64,000 nucleotides of DNA, taken from Actinostola sp. cb2023. Its lineage: Eukaryota; Cnidaria; Anthozoa; Actiniaria; Actinostolidae. The notes under the pieces were generated by a model. The model worked only from the letters and a program-made list of their open reading frames with translations, did not search any database and was not told where the DNA came from. The position numbers and the translations under genes are program-made. The stretch covers positions 186,001-250,000 of the forward strand of contig JAUJYZ010001422.1 of NCBI GenBank assembly GCA_033675265.1. The letters are read 5' to 3'. Positions 55,901-64,000 of the stretch are shown in pieces (the stretch's first letter is position 1; each line of letters opens with the position of its first letter).

Positions 55901-57111
55901 TCGTGCTTGCGTCGGGTCCGTTTTCACATGACACAAGTTCTGATGCTCGATCTTCGTGCTTGCGTCGGGTCCGTTTTCACATGACACAAGTTCTGATGCT
56001 CGATCTTCGTGCTTGCGTCGGGTCCGTTTTCACATGACACAAGTTCTGATGCTCGATCTTCGTGCTTGCGTCGGGTCCGTTTTCACATGACACAAGTTCT
56101 GATGCTCGATCTTCGTGCTTGCGTCGGGTCCGTTTTCACATGACACAAGTTCTGATGCTCGATCTTCGTGCTTGCGTCGGGTCCGTTTTTCACAAGTTCT
56201 GATGCTCGATGACACAAGTTCTGATGCTCAATCTTCGTGCTTGCGTCGGGTCCGTTTTCACATGATCTGACACAAGTTCTGATGCTCGATCTTCGTGCTT
56301 GCGTCGGGTCCGTTTTCACATGATCTGACACAAGTTCTGATGCTCGATCTTCGTGCTTGCGTCGGGTCCGTTTTCACATGATCTGACACAAGTTCTGATG
56401 CTCGATCTTCGTGCTTGCGTCGGGTCCGTTTTCACACGACACAAGTTCTGATGCTCGATCTTCGTGCTTGCGTCGGGTCCGTTTTCACATGACACAAGTT
56501 CTGATGCTCAATCTTCGTGCTTGCGTCGGGTCCGTTTTCACATGATCTGACACAAGTTCTGATGCTCGATCTTCGTGCTTGCGTCGGCTCCGTTTTCACA
56601 CGACACAAGTTCTGATGCTCGATCTTCGTGCTTGCGTCGGGTCCGTTTTCACATGACACAAGTTCTGATGCTCAATCTTCGTGCTTGCGTCGGCTCCGTT
56701 TTCACATGACACAAGTTCTGATGCTTGTATCGCTAGTCAGGGTTTAAACATCGAACACTCCTTCCAATCAGACGAGGTATTAATAGCTTCGCGTGGTGTA
56801 CAAATACGTAGAAATAAGAACTTAAACTTACTAGTGCAAAAACGTTTTCCAACAACGTAATATCCACGTGGACATTGCTTGTGACATTTGCGTCCTTTGT
56901 ACTTGAGTTTATACCATCCTTTCTTGCACGTAGCGCAGAATCGATATTTACAACCCTCTGAAATATAAAAAATCAATGCTGGCTTTCAAAATACAAGAGT
57001 GTTATTTTATAAGTTAAAAAGGCCAGTGCTACTAAGAAGGGGTGAGTTAATCGTGGGGTCAATTTAGGAGCCTAGAAGGAAGGAGCCTGGGAGAGCTGAT
57101 CGAGTGCGGTG

Positions 57112-57142
<31 letters not shown>

Positions 57143-60061
57143 TCCCCAACCCCCGCTCACTCCCCCCCCCCCCCCCCCCCACCCGGGGGGGAATTTTCGG
57201 GTAGGGGTGTACCGCGAACACCTCAAAATCCTGATCCTATTCCAGACCTAAAAATGCGATTGCCTATACCCTATCCCAGACCTAAGCTCAAAATTATATA
57301 CCCTAACACAGACCTAACTAGCCAAGACCTAACCTAAAAACGCTGTTTTATTTGGTGAAATATGCAAGTTGTAACATACTATGATAATCAATGCCGCCTC
57401 GGGGGGGGGGGGGGGGGGGGGGGGGGGGGCTTCGCGTTGCAGTTGGAGCGAACTGATACTCTAAATTAATTACCTTCCAGTTGACAGACGTTTGCACCAT
57501 TCTTGATGGCATTATCATAACCTGGTGGGCACTTTTTGAGACACTTAGATTTCAACATTCCATCGAGAAGTCTAAGGTTTTTGGCGCACTTCACACAGGA
57601 ATCAGCTCTAGGACACTTTTCACAGCCTGGCATCAGAGGACACTCTGCATAATAATTGTTATTGAGATTAATGTCATTACATTGTACCATCAAAATCACG
57701 ACTACTAACACCATCGTGATTGCTCTTCATCATTACGTGTACCACTAAGCACCAAATTATCATCATCATCACCAACATTAGTATTATTATCATCATCATC
57801 ATTATTTTATTAGCACCAACATCATCATTACCATGCATGTTATTTTCTGGAGCTACATTATTTTCTTCCTCTTCGGCTTATTATTATTATCAAAAATCCC
57901 CGGCCTCAATCGTTCTATCGTTCTCCTGCAGACCTCATTTTTTTTAAACTGTCCCATCAATTAATACTTTAAAAAACAATGCCATGTAAAGTTCTTACTG
58001 AGTTGCGTTTTCTCACAGGAAAACCCTCTTGCGTTCTTCTTTGCTTTGAAACCACGAGGACACTTCTTCACACATCTTGACTTCAGGTCAAATGTACCTT
58101 TGTATCGGTACCAGCCCTTCTCGCATTCTGTACACGAGCGGGACCATGATAGCCCTGGGCATTTTCGACAATGGGGTATTTGACGGCATGCTAACAAAGA
58201 CACAACATTGAATAGTAAATATGTGAAATTTATTTGATATTAGATATATTTCCAAACACTATGTTATATTTAATACTCGGTTGAGCTCCCTGTGGCCAAA
58301 CAAAAGCACATTTTTCTCTTATTGCTGACGCAGCGAGCGAGCCTGAAGCGAGCGAGCAAGGAAGCAATTCTAATTCATTCACATAGGCAGAAAAAATCTC
58401 GATTTTTACCCGGCATGCAGTTTCCAATAACCATCATGCAATTCTCAATAACCATCATGCAATTCTCAAGAACCATCATGCAATTCTCAAGAACCATCAT
58501 GCTTTTCGCGCCAACTCCTACGAAGTGAGTTGTTTTCCTATTCCGGCAAGCTTTCGCGTTTCTGATCGGTAAATGTCGTGCCAAAATCTGTGTCGCTAAT
58601 TAATTTGTACATGGTATGTTTCTTTAGCCGGTATATCCTGACTCGTATGCCCATCAGATACCGTATCTTGTGCTTTTCGTGGGAATTGTGTAGTTGAAGA
58701 TCACTTAATTGAGCTGATTAGTGCCGGCTGACCGTGTGTCAATTTCAAGTGTGAATATTCGCATTGAAATCTCAATTATAAGTAAAAATTAGTTATTCAT
58801 AAGCTATCCAGTTTTTCAAATAGACAAATACTATTCAAAACAAAGAAAGGTAGACTCGCCTAATCAATTTGCATACTTGTCACTTACATAAAACAAAACA
58901 TTTCATAACTACAGTAGAGTGACTCCAATAAACCTGGGCATTACTAACTACACCAATACACACTATTAGACACTCACTCTTTCGTTGTCTTTTGTTACTT
59001 TGTATTTAAGTAGCGTTCCGCGTAAGAACGATAGCAAAAGACAATAGACTGCGGCATTGAGCTCGCCTCACACACGATTTTGCTTGAATATGTGTAACAT
59101 GCTGTGTCAGATACCAACTATCAAAGTTACAAGGAGAAAATAGAGGAAACTGTGTGCAGTTGCCCATTTTTACTGTGAAAACTGAAGGAGAACGCAATGC
59201 AGCCAATAGAAAAGAGGGAAGACAATGGATATTTGACTCACAAATTTGAGAACTTTCCTCACACACAATTTTCTTTAAAATCAAACCAAACTGAGTTAGT
59301 TTGATTAAAAGTGAATTAAATTCTCAAAAGTTATCTATTATGAGTATGAACCAATGAAATTGCAAGAAAGAAGAATGGAAAATTAACACCTTTTACATTC
59401 CTATGCCGTTCATGCTATCGTTCTTACACGGAACGCTACTTAATATACACTGACAGCTAATTAGTAGTGCCCAGGTTTATTGGAATCACTCTAAGCTCTC
59501 CGGCACCAACTCTTATCCACAACTACTAACATTGCATTCACCGTCAGCATTCACTGCTGTTAGGTAGCCTAGTACAAAATGCTATTAGCTGTAGTGTCTG
59601 TAGGTGTGACGTAACGACAACATGACATGGAAATTAGCTGTAGATATTGTCTGTAGGTGTGACGTAACGACAACATGACATGGAACTTAGCTGTAGATAT
59701 TGTCTGTAGGTGTGACGTAACGACAACATGACATGGAACTTAGCTGTAGATATTGTCTGTAGGTGTGACGTAATGACAACATGACATGGAAATTAGCCAA
59801 TCAGAAATGAGATAAGTTAAAAAATAATAATTGTATAATATTTCCATCAGTGGAATTGTAATATTTAAATTAGTTTAAAATATTGTTCTCACTCACTGCC
59901 ACGCGGTCTGGGGTTTTTACATTTTCCACCAACGTTTCTCAGTCCTGGAGGACAGTTCGATATACAGCGCTTAATAGACGATGTACTAGTAAGTGAATAT
60001 CCCTTGCTGCAACGTCTACATTCGAACATACCACATACGGCGCAGTTCTTGAATTGGCAAT
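52767..60061 (-). CDS. Cysteine-rich gene 2: six furin-like modules, paralogue of gene 1
   Basis: Six class 1-1 exons (59897-60061, 57999-58190, 57474-57644, 56832-56957, 54143-54322, 52767-52949) encode six modules with the same cysteine plan and the same order as gene 1; lengths are 165/150, 192/195, 171/171, 126/123, 180/171 and 183/189 bp for gene 2/gene 1. The 5' end is not certain: the upstream Asp/Gly-repeat ORF has a fitting phase-1 donor at 60498. The 3' end is also open; 50681-50985 is a candidate. Module 5 has Tyr where gene 1 has a module cysteine. The product should be extracellular. Nearest known analogues are proteins with furin-like repeats; no specific orthologue is recognised. 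Confidence 0.8.
52991..53357. mobile_element. Large foldback element with about 140-bp arms
   Basis: aaaactcataggacaaaaat, agctggaaagagctcgttga and gtgaagtttggaaaagatcg at the left are mirrored at the right; arms run inward to cttggaggcaactcttgcct. The outer motif ctttgaaac is also mirrored. A further inverted copy of gagggtttatcatgtaattt lies outside it at about 53458-53482, so two events are likely. Confidence 0.85.
53641..53982. mobile_element. CCGTAAATCCTC-type TIR element
   Basis: taccgtaaatcctctaataa at the left and its inverse (gaggatttacggta) at the right, with gggcgcttatta blocks inside each arm and a 180-bp unique interior. This terminal sequence is recognisable as a common MITE in several invertebrate genomes. 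Confidence 0.8.
54143..54322 (-). CDS. Gene 2 module 5 exon
   Basis: Acceptor cattctatctag|, donor gccaag|gtacgc. Encodes CPRRCKKCSSMLRCDSYSKG, then KCIARCPHGYRKELVKGTGY and VCRQ. Gene 1 has CDKCSRG where this has CDSYSKG, so one cysteine of a presumed disulfide pair is lost. It also carries a three-residue insertion before the KC. Confidence 0.9.
54438..56748. repeat. 53-bp satellite, about 38 copies, with transposon-like ends
   Basis: The core, 54580-56725, is units containing acacaagttctgatgctcga, tcttcgtgcttgcgtcgggt and ccgttttcacat. Some copies carry an extra tctga or a t/c variant in gatg(c/t)tc. The left edge (ttctaactagcgacgcaagc) and right edge (gcttgtatcgctagtcaggg) are inverted relatives and resemble the MITE ends at 18988-19153. 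It occupies the intron between modules 4 and 5 of gene 2. Confidence 0.93.
56832..56957 (-). CDS. Gene 2 module 4 exon
   Basis: 126 bp, acceptor tttatatttcag|, donor gcacta|gtaagt. Encodes GCKYRFCATCKKGWYKLKYK, GRKCHKQCPRGYYVVGKRFC and T. Partner of gene 1 exon 41048-41170. Confidence 0.92.
57118..57181. repeat. Two poly(C) runs
   Basis: Runs of C at about 57114-57140 and 57162-57180, separated by ttccccaacccccgctcac. They lie in the intron between modules 3 and 4 of gene 2. Confidence 0.95.
57402..57429. repeat. Poly(G) run
   Basis: About 27 uninterrupted G residues, 45 bp downstream (gene sense) of the module 3 donor. With the C runs nearby, the intron transcript could fold G with C. Confidence 0.95.
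57474..57644 (-). CDS. Gene 2 module 3 exon
   Basis: 171 bp, acceptor attatgcag|, donor tggaag|gtaatt. Encodes CPLMPGCEKCPRADSCVKCA, then KCLKKCPPGYDNAIKNGANV and CQLE. Same length and same ECPLMPGC start as gene 1 exon 41794-41964. Confidence 0.94.
57999..58190 (-). CDS. Gene 2 module 2 exon
   Basis: 192 bp, acceptor tgtctttgttag|, donor caactca|gtaaga. Encodes CRQIPHCRKCPGLSWSRSCT, ECEKGWYRYKGTFDLKSRCV and KKCPRGFKAKKNARGFSCEK. Partner of gene 1 exon 42595-42789. Confidence 0.94.
58795..59565. repeat. Dispersed repeat, copy B, split by a younger insertion
   Basis: Matches 38345-38650: ttcataagctatccagtttt, atagacaaatactattcaaa and cacactattagacactcact are shared, as is cattcaccgtcagcattcac after the insertion. 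It lies in the intron between modules 1 and 2 of gene 2. Confidence 0.75.
59010..59439. mobile_element. 430-bp piggyBac-like MITE inserted in the dispersed repeat
   Basis: gtagcgttccgcgtaagaac at the left and gttcttacacggaacgctac at the right, flanked on each side by TTAA (59006-59009 and 59440-59443). TTAA duplications are the hallmark of piggyBac. A second inner pair (ctcacacacgattttgcttg-like and acacacaattttctttaaaa) is present. Non-coding. Confidence 0.75.
59590..59805. repeat. 53-bp repeat, four copies with TGACGTAA
   Basis: Units contain tgtctgtaggtgtgacgtaa and cgacaacatgacatggaa. Each has tgacgtaa, a CRE/ATF-like octamer. It is about 100 bp downstream (gene sense) of module 1 of gene 2, in the intron. 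Confidence 0.85.
59897..60061 (-). CDS. Gene 2 module 1 exon
   Basis: 165 bp, acceptor gttgttttctag|, donor ggca|gtgagt. Encodes CQFKNCAVCGMFECRRCSKG, YSLTSTSSIKRCISNCPPGL and RNVGGKCKNPRPRG. Starts with two bases, so the upstream exon must end in phase 1. Confidence 0.92.
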
Positions 60062-60451
60062 CTAGAAAACAACAGAATAGAATATAGTTTCGTCATTTCA
60101 CAAGCATATAGTGCTTACAACCCAATTGATAACTAAAGATTAAGTCAAGAGATTCAGTGGTGTTCCTTTCCTAAATCCCACCTTAAAATAATGCTTCGCA
60201 TCTCGAAAGGTCAAGTCAAAAGATCAATAGGAAGGAGGGGGAAGGAGGGGGAGGGGAAGGAGGTGGAGGAGGCTAAATATCCCTCTACTTCGTTGAGTGG
60301 AACACGATGCCTTTTCAAACGAAAACGGAGTAGTGTGGACGGGCCTTAGTGTTGGTTCTCGTCATTAACCGTTAGGTATGCAACTGATACAGAGACGATT
60401 GATGACAGTCAAGGTCAGGGCACAGATCACAGTATGTGTGTTAGAATTCTG

Positions 60452-61636
60452 TCATGAAAACATACTTTTTTTTGACGCCTTGTGCTTTCCTTTCTTACTC
60501 TTGGGATGGCCATCGAATTTATCACCATGAGCATGGCCACCATCTCCTGACACACCACTCCCAAGATTACCGCTTCCATGGTCACCATCTCTTGACACAC
60601 CACTTCCAAGATTACCGCTTCCATGGTCACCATCTCCTGACACACCACTCCCAAGATTACCGCTTCCATGGTCACCATCTCCTGACATACCACTCCCAAG
60701 ATTACCGCTTCCATGGTCACCATCCCCTGACACACCACTCCCGAGATTACCGCTTCCATGGTCACCATCTCCTGACACACCACTCCCAAGAGTACCGCTT
60801 CCATGGTCACCATCTCCTGACACACCACTCCCAAGAGTACCGCTTCCATGGTCACCATCTCCTGACACACCACTCCCAAGAGTACCGCTTCCATGGTCAC
60901 CATCTCCTGACACACCACTCCCAAGAGTACCGCTTCCATGGTCACCATCTCCTGACACACCACTCCCAAGAGTACCGCTTCCATGGTCACCATCTCCTGA
61001 CACACCACTCCCAAGAGTACCGCTTCCATGGTCACCATCTCCTGACACACCACTCACAAGAGTACCGCTTCCATGGTCACCAATTCCTGACACACCACTC
61101 CCAAGAGTACCGCTTCCATGGTCACCATCTCCTGACACACCACTCCCAAGAGTACCGCTTCCATGGTCACCATCTCCTGACACACCACTCCCAAGATTAC
61201 CGCTTCCATGATCACCATCTCCTGACACACCACTCCCGAGATTACCGCTTCCATGGTCACCATCTCCTGACATACCACTCCCAAGATTACCGCTTCCATG
61301 GTCACCATCTCCTGACGTACCACTCCCAAGATTACCGCTGCCATGGTCACCATCTCCTGACACACCACTCCCAAGATCGCCCTTGCCATGACTACCGTCG
61401 CCATGGTCACCATGGTCACCATCTCCTGACATACCACTCCTACGATCGCCCTTGCCATGGTCACCGTCGCCATGGTCATGATTTTCGCCGTCTATCCCAC
61501 CATCATTGTCATCTGGCCCAAAAAAACCTTTATACCAGTCTCCATCTTTATCCCAATCATCGCTCCAGTCATCGTTCGCTTGTATAAGCACCGCTACTAA
61601 CAGCAAAGCCAACAGCAAGCTGATTGTTTTACTCAT
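60452..61636 (-). CDS. Secreted Asp/Gly/Ser/His-rich 15-residue-repeat protein
   Basis: A 394-residue frame. It starts with a signal peptide (MSKTISLLLALLLVAVLIQA) and a very acidic Asp/Trp stretch (NDDWSDDWDKDGDWYKGFFG), then about 18 copies of GSG(N/T)LGSGVSGDGDH, and ends in a basic Lys-rich tail. The start is chosen at 61636 because a strong acceptor (ttttttttacag|ca) lies two bases before this ATG; the frame continues upstream only through intron sequence. DNA repeat unit is 45 bp, so other frames stay open too. The acidic, His-containing repeats could bind divalent metal ions, as in matrix, mucus or biomineral proteins, but no family is recognised. A phase-1 donor (ccaaga|gtaaga, at 60498) could splice it to the first module exon of gene 2. 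Confidence 0.8.
   Translation of the reverse strand: MSKTISLLLALLLVAVLIQANDDWSDDWDKDGDWYKGFFGPDDNDGGIDGENHDHGDGDHGKGDRRSGMSGDGDHGDHGDGSHGKGDLGSGVSGDGDHGSGNLGSGTSGDGDHGSGNLGSGMSGDGDHGSGNLGSGVSGDGDHGSGNLGSGVSGDGDHGSGTLGSGVSGDGDHGSGTLGSGVSGIGDHGSGTLVSGVSGDGDHGSGTLGSGVSGDGDHGSGTLGSGVSGDGDHGSGTLGSGVSGDGDHGSGTLGSGVSGDGDHGSGTLGSGVSGDGDHGSGTLGSGVSGDGDHGSGNLGSGVSGDGDHGSGNLGSGMSGDGDHGSGNLGSGVSGDGDHGSGNLGSGVSRDGDHGSGNLGSGVSGDGGHAHGDKFDGHPKSKKGKHKASKKSMFS
60540..61380. repeat. 45-bp coding minisatellite
   Basis: About 18 head-to-tail units containing accgcttccatggtcaccat and ctcctgacacaccactccca. Central units have agagtacc (Thr-Leu) and outer units at both ends agattacc (Asn-Leu), a pattern of internal homogenisation. 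Confidence 0.92.
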
Positions 61637-62699
61637 TGCTGTAAAAAAAAGAAAAAAAATAAGTCGTTCAATCTGCAATCTGGCCACAATAGAATATGCT
61701 ATTATTTCTGAGGTCATTGTTTTCATTTTTTGCTTATATGCACCTGGTACTACAGCTATAATATACACCTATTCCAAATATCGTTGTCCGGGCTGAAAGC
61801 AACAATCAAGAAGCTGACGACCGTAAAGGACTTTGAGAGTCTCCTAATTAATTTATTTATCCGTGGTACTTGAGAAGTTATCCCTACGAGCATTGAATAG
61901 CAATCATTTGGAACTTTTCGGCCATTTGAAAATGCATGTTGTCAAAATGTCTACGGATGAATAAATGAATAAGGATAAAGTCCCAATGCCCTTTGCGATC
62001 GTCAGCTTGTTGCTTTCGCGGGGACAACGATTTTTTGGAATAGGTGTATAATATCAAGTGAAAATGAGGTAACAGAAGGAATTCCTTGTACCCCATCATA
62101 TCGGCCTCTTGTGCTATTTTTAGAACATTGGCTATTTTAGCTTGTTGCCATGCCCGCGCAACCCAAGTTGCGCAACCAGCATAAGTCGCGAAGGTCTAGT
62201 CTGCTTTTTAATTTTTTATTATTATAATTATAATTATTTGGTTTTTCCTTTCATAAACATTTTTAAATGTTTATTTTGCCATTAAAAAGAAAAGCAAAAG
62301 ACTACACAGCTTCTGCTCCAAGATAACAAAGCAGTGGTCGTACGATTTCTAAAACATCGTATAGTATACATATAGAGAATCGTACTCAAGACCTTTAGCT
62401 TACCTATACACCACAAAAAAAACTCAGTAGTAACTCCGTCGAAGCCCAAATCACATGACACTGAACCACTCCAATCAGTTCACTTCATATTGAAGTGATT
62501 TGCGGACTATAAAATGTGAGCTTATATATAGGCACTTGAAGCTGTTTTCCTCTCAAGTGTCCCAAATTGACATTTCAGTCCACAAAGGTTAATTTGGTAA
62601 AATCCTTTATTGAATTTTCGAAGTTAAAGTTTGTAGACACCTTTGTAAAATGTTCGAGAAAGTTGAGAAGCCGGATTTACTTCGCTCACTTCGCTCAAC
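61637..62699. other. Upstream region of the repeat-protein gene
   Basis: Begins with an intron acceptor, so a 5' UTR exon lies further upstream and is not identified. No other gene supported. Confidence 0.45.
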
Positions 62700-62822
62700 T
62701 TAGCCTGCGTAGCGGCGCTCTGGGGGAGGGGGAAAGGGGAAGGGGGGGAAAAGGTCCCCCTCCTTTTATTCCCCCTTCCCCTTTCCCCTTCCCCCCAGAG
62801 CGCCGCTACTCAGGCTACGCTC
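62700..62822. mobile_element. Foldback element with tagcctgcgtagcggcgctc ends
   Basis: The left arm (agcctgcgtagcggcgctct followed by gggggagggggaaagggg) is mirrored at the right by ccccttccccccagagcgcc and gctactcaggct. Centre about 20 bp. This end sequence is a familiar short element in marine invertebrates. Confidence 0.8.
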
Positions 62823-64000
62823 AACTTTGACTTTTCATCAAAGCCTCTGCGACTTCGCTTTATATGATCTGACCAATCACGTTCTGTTCCAAAAATATAT
62901 CGAGTTTTAAAAATAAAATGGCCGAGATAAGGGGTGTTAATGAAGTAATATATTTAATAATCTACTACGGGAAGTCACAGGAGATAGCCATCACTATCAC
63001 GAACAAAGTGTGACTTCCCGTAGTCTAAAAAATAGATTATTTATATAAGGGGGGATTCGGAATACTGAGATCACCGAGTTCGAGATAGGCAGTAGTATAA
63101 AATGACTGAAAAACACAACCAAGTGGAATGAGTTTTAGTTCGAGAGAGCCGGTGTTCGAGCTAGCGGGAGTCCAGAGATTGGGCTGCCTATATGGGCTCG
63201 GACACAAGGCGATGAAATCCAAACTGGCATTGTTGTTTGCGCATTTTGATATATATATGTTCTTGCATGTACTTGAACTCAATGTAAATTGGTTCTCTTC
63301 GTCAAATATGTATTCGCGATCGTTTATGTTCAACAACATTCCAACCCCGTTCCCTGAAAACAAAGCCAAGCTACGCAGGCTAAGTCCTATCCAAAGGATA
63401 AAACTGATGCAGTTTTCCAATAAATTTTATCCGTTGGATAGGACTTATCCGGTGGATAGCGCTATTCACTTTTCGTGCAACCGGGGCCTGTAGTTTAAAA
63501 TAGAGTCATTTTAGTGGGAAGTTACGGTCAAGGTACGAAATCGAAGACATTGTATTCAACCAATCACAGCGCGCAAAATCATTGCTCAACCAATCAGAAT
63601 GCTTGGATACGGCACGGTCACGGCACGGTACCATCACTGCACGGCACAAACCATACCGTAGCTACTTCCCACTCGTACGAAAATGACTCTATAACACAGT
63701 GGGAAAAAAACCCAGTAATTCTTGAAAAGACGCCATCCACTGCACTACAGTACAACTAACTGGCTCTTGACATAATTCCTCGTGATTAACGAATTCAATA
63801 ACTGAAATCTCGCTATAAAATAAATTAATATTCCGATAATTAAACACGTTATTATTCTGGCAGTATAGAAATGACCGTTCTACGCCGATAGAACTATACA
63901 TAGTATTTACTGACCCATATCTACTACGGTTGTTGAATGTGCCCTGCCCGACGTAATCAATCGAACAAAACTGATCGAACTTTCGATTCCATCGAATCCA
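62823..64000. other. Non-coding stretch with several inverted repeats
   Basis: Contains a foldback at about 62957-63042 (actacgggaagtcac and its inverse), a TIR element at 63502-63695 (agagtcattttagtgggaag and its inverse), and pogo-like fragments (gagttcgagataggcag) near 63076-63165. No exon supported; minus-strand frames at 63037-63420 and plus frames at 63128-63493 overlap each other and match nothing. Confidence 0.5.

Noticed and set aside
54437..56659. Series of frames with CENGPDAST and HQNLCHVKTD-like repeats
   Set aside because: Frames come from the 53-bp satellite and are broken by every length variant.
60454..61587. 377-codon plus-strand frame rich in His and Leu
   Set aside because: Shadow of the minus-strand repeat gene: the 45-bp unit keeps all frames open. 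Only the minus frame has a signal peptide and acceptor.
63037..63493. Overlapping 127- and 121-codon frames on opposite strands
   Set aside because: No recognisable domain, signal peptide or splice support; the region is built of transposon fragments.

Overview
This is a eukaryotic, metazoan window. It is AT-rich and intron-bearing, with genes widely spaced among satellites, microsatellites and small inverted-repeat transposons. An animal Cys-loop receptor with vertebrate-like exon sizes, an intronless class A GPCR, a Ly6/uPAR protein, furin-like cysteine-rich modules on class 1-1 exons and a Penelope-like remnant suggest a marine invertebrate. A cnidarian, probably an anthozoan, is my best guess, but no marker here proves it.

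Layout: 1-8.7 kb has no gene I can support and holds arrays (GA-rich, ATT, a 46-bp hairpin unit, TTCC, a GTCGCTTAC-type unit) and one inverted-repeat element. An intronless rhodopsin-family GPCR lies at 8761-9864 (+), followed by 48-bp and CCTA arrays. A two-exon secreted Ly6-like gene lies at 14318-15520 (+). From 18.3 to 26.7 kb, on the - strand, seven exons rebuild a GABA-A/glycine-type Cys-loop receptor from ahead of the DKRIRP region through the Cys-loop, TM1-TM3 and TM4. Only its signal-peptide end is unresolved (candidate exons at 29-30 kb). Its introns hold a Penelope-like fragment, a 1.75-kb TIR element and several MITEs.

From about 36 to 61.6 kb, all on the - strand, lies a pair of tandem paralogous genes. 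Each has six furin-like cysteine-rich modules, one module per class 1-1 exon, in the same order. Gene 1 (39.3-47.6 kb) has its own signal-peptide exon and probable 3' exons at 37.1 and 36.2 kb. Gene 2 (52.8-60.1 kb) lies just downstream of an ORF for a secreted protein with about 18 copies of an Asp/Gly/Ser/His-rich 15-residue repeat (60452-61636). That ORF has a phase-1 donor near its end that fits the first module exon, so the two may be one gene. The introns of this pair hold large satellites: 31 bp, 80 bp (about 2.7 kb) and 53 bp (about 2.1 kb).

Three themes stand out. The receptor has an anion-channel backbone but a glutamate at the -1' filter position. The six-module gene is duplicated as an intact block. 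Several satellites appear to have grown from transposon ends. Exons were read by eye from frame, phase and splice consensus; no alignment or transcript was available.
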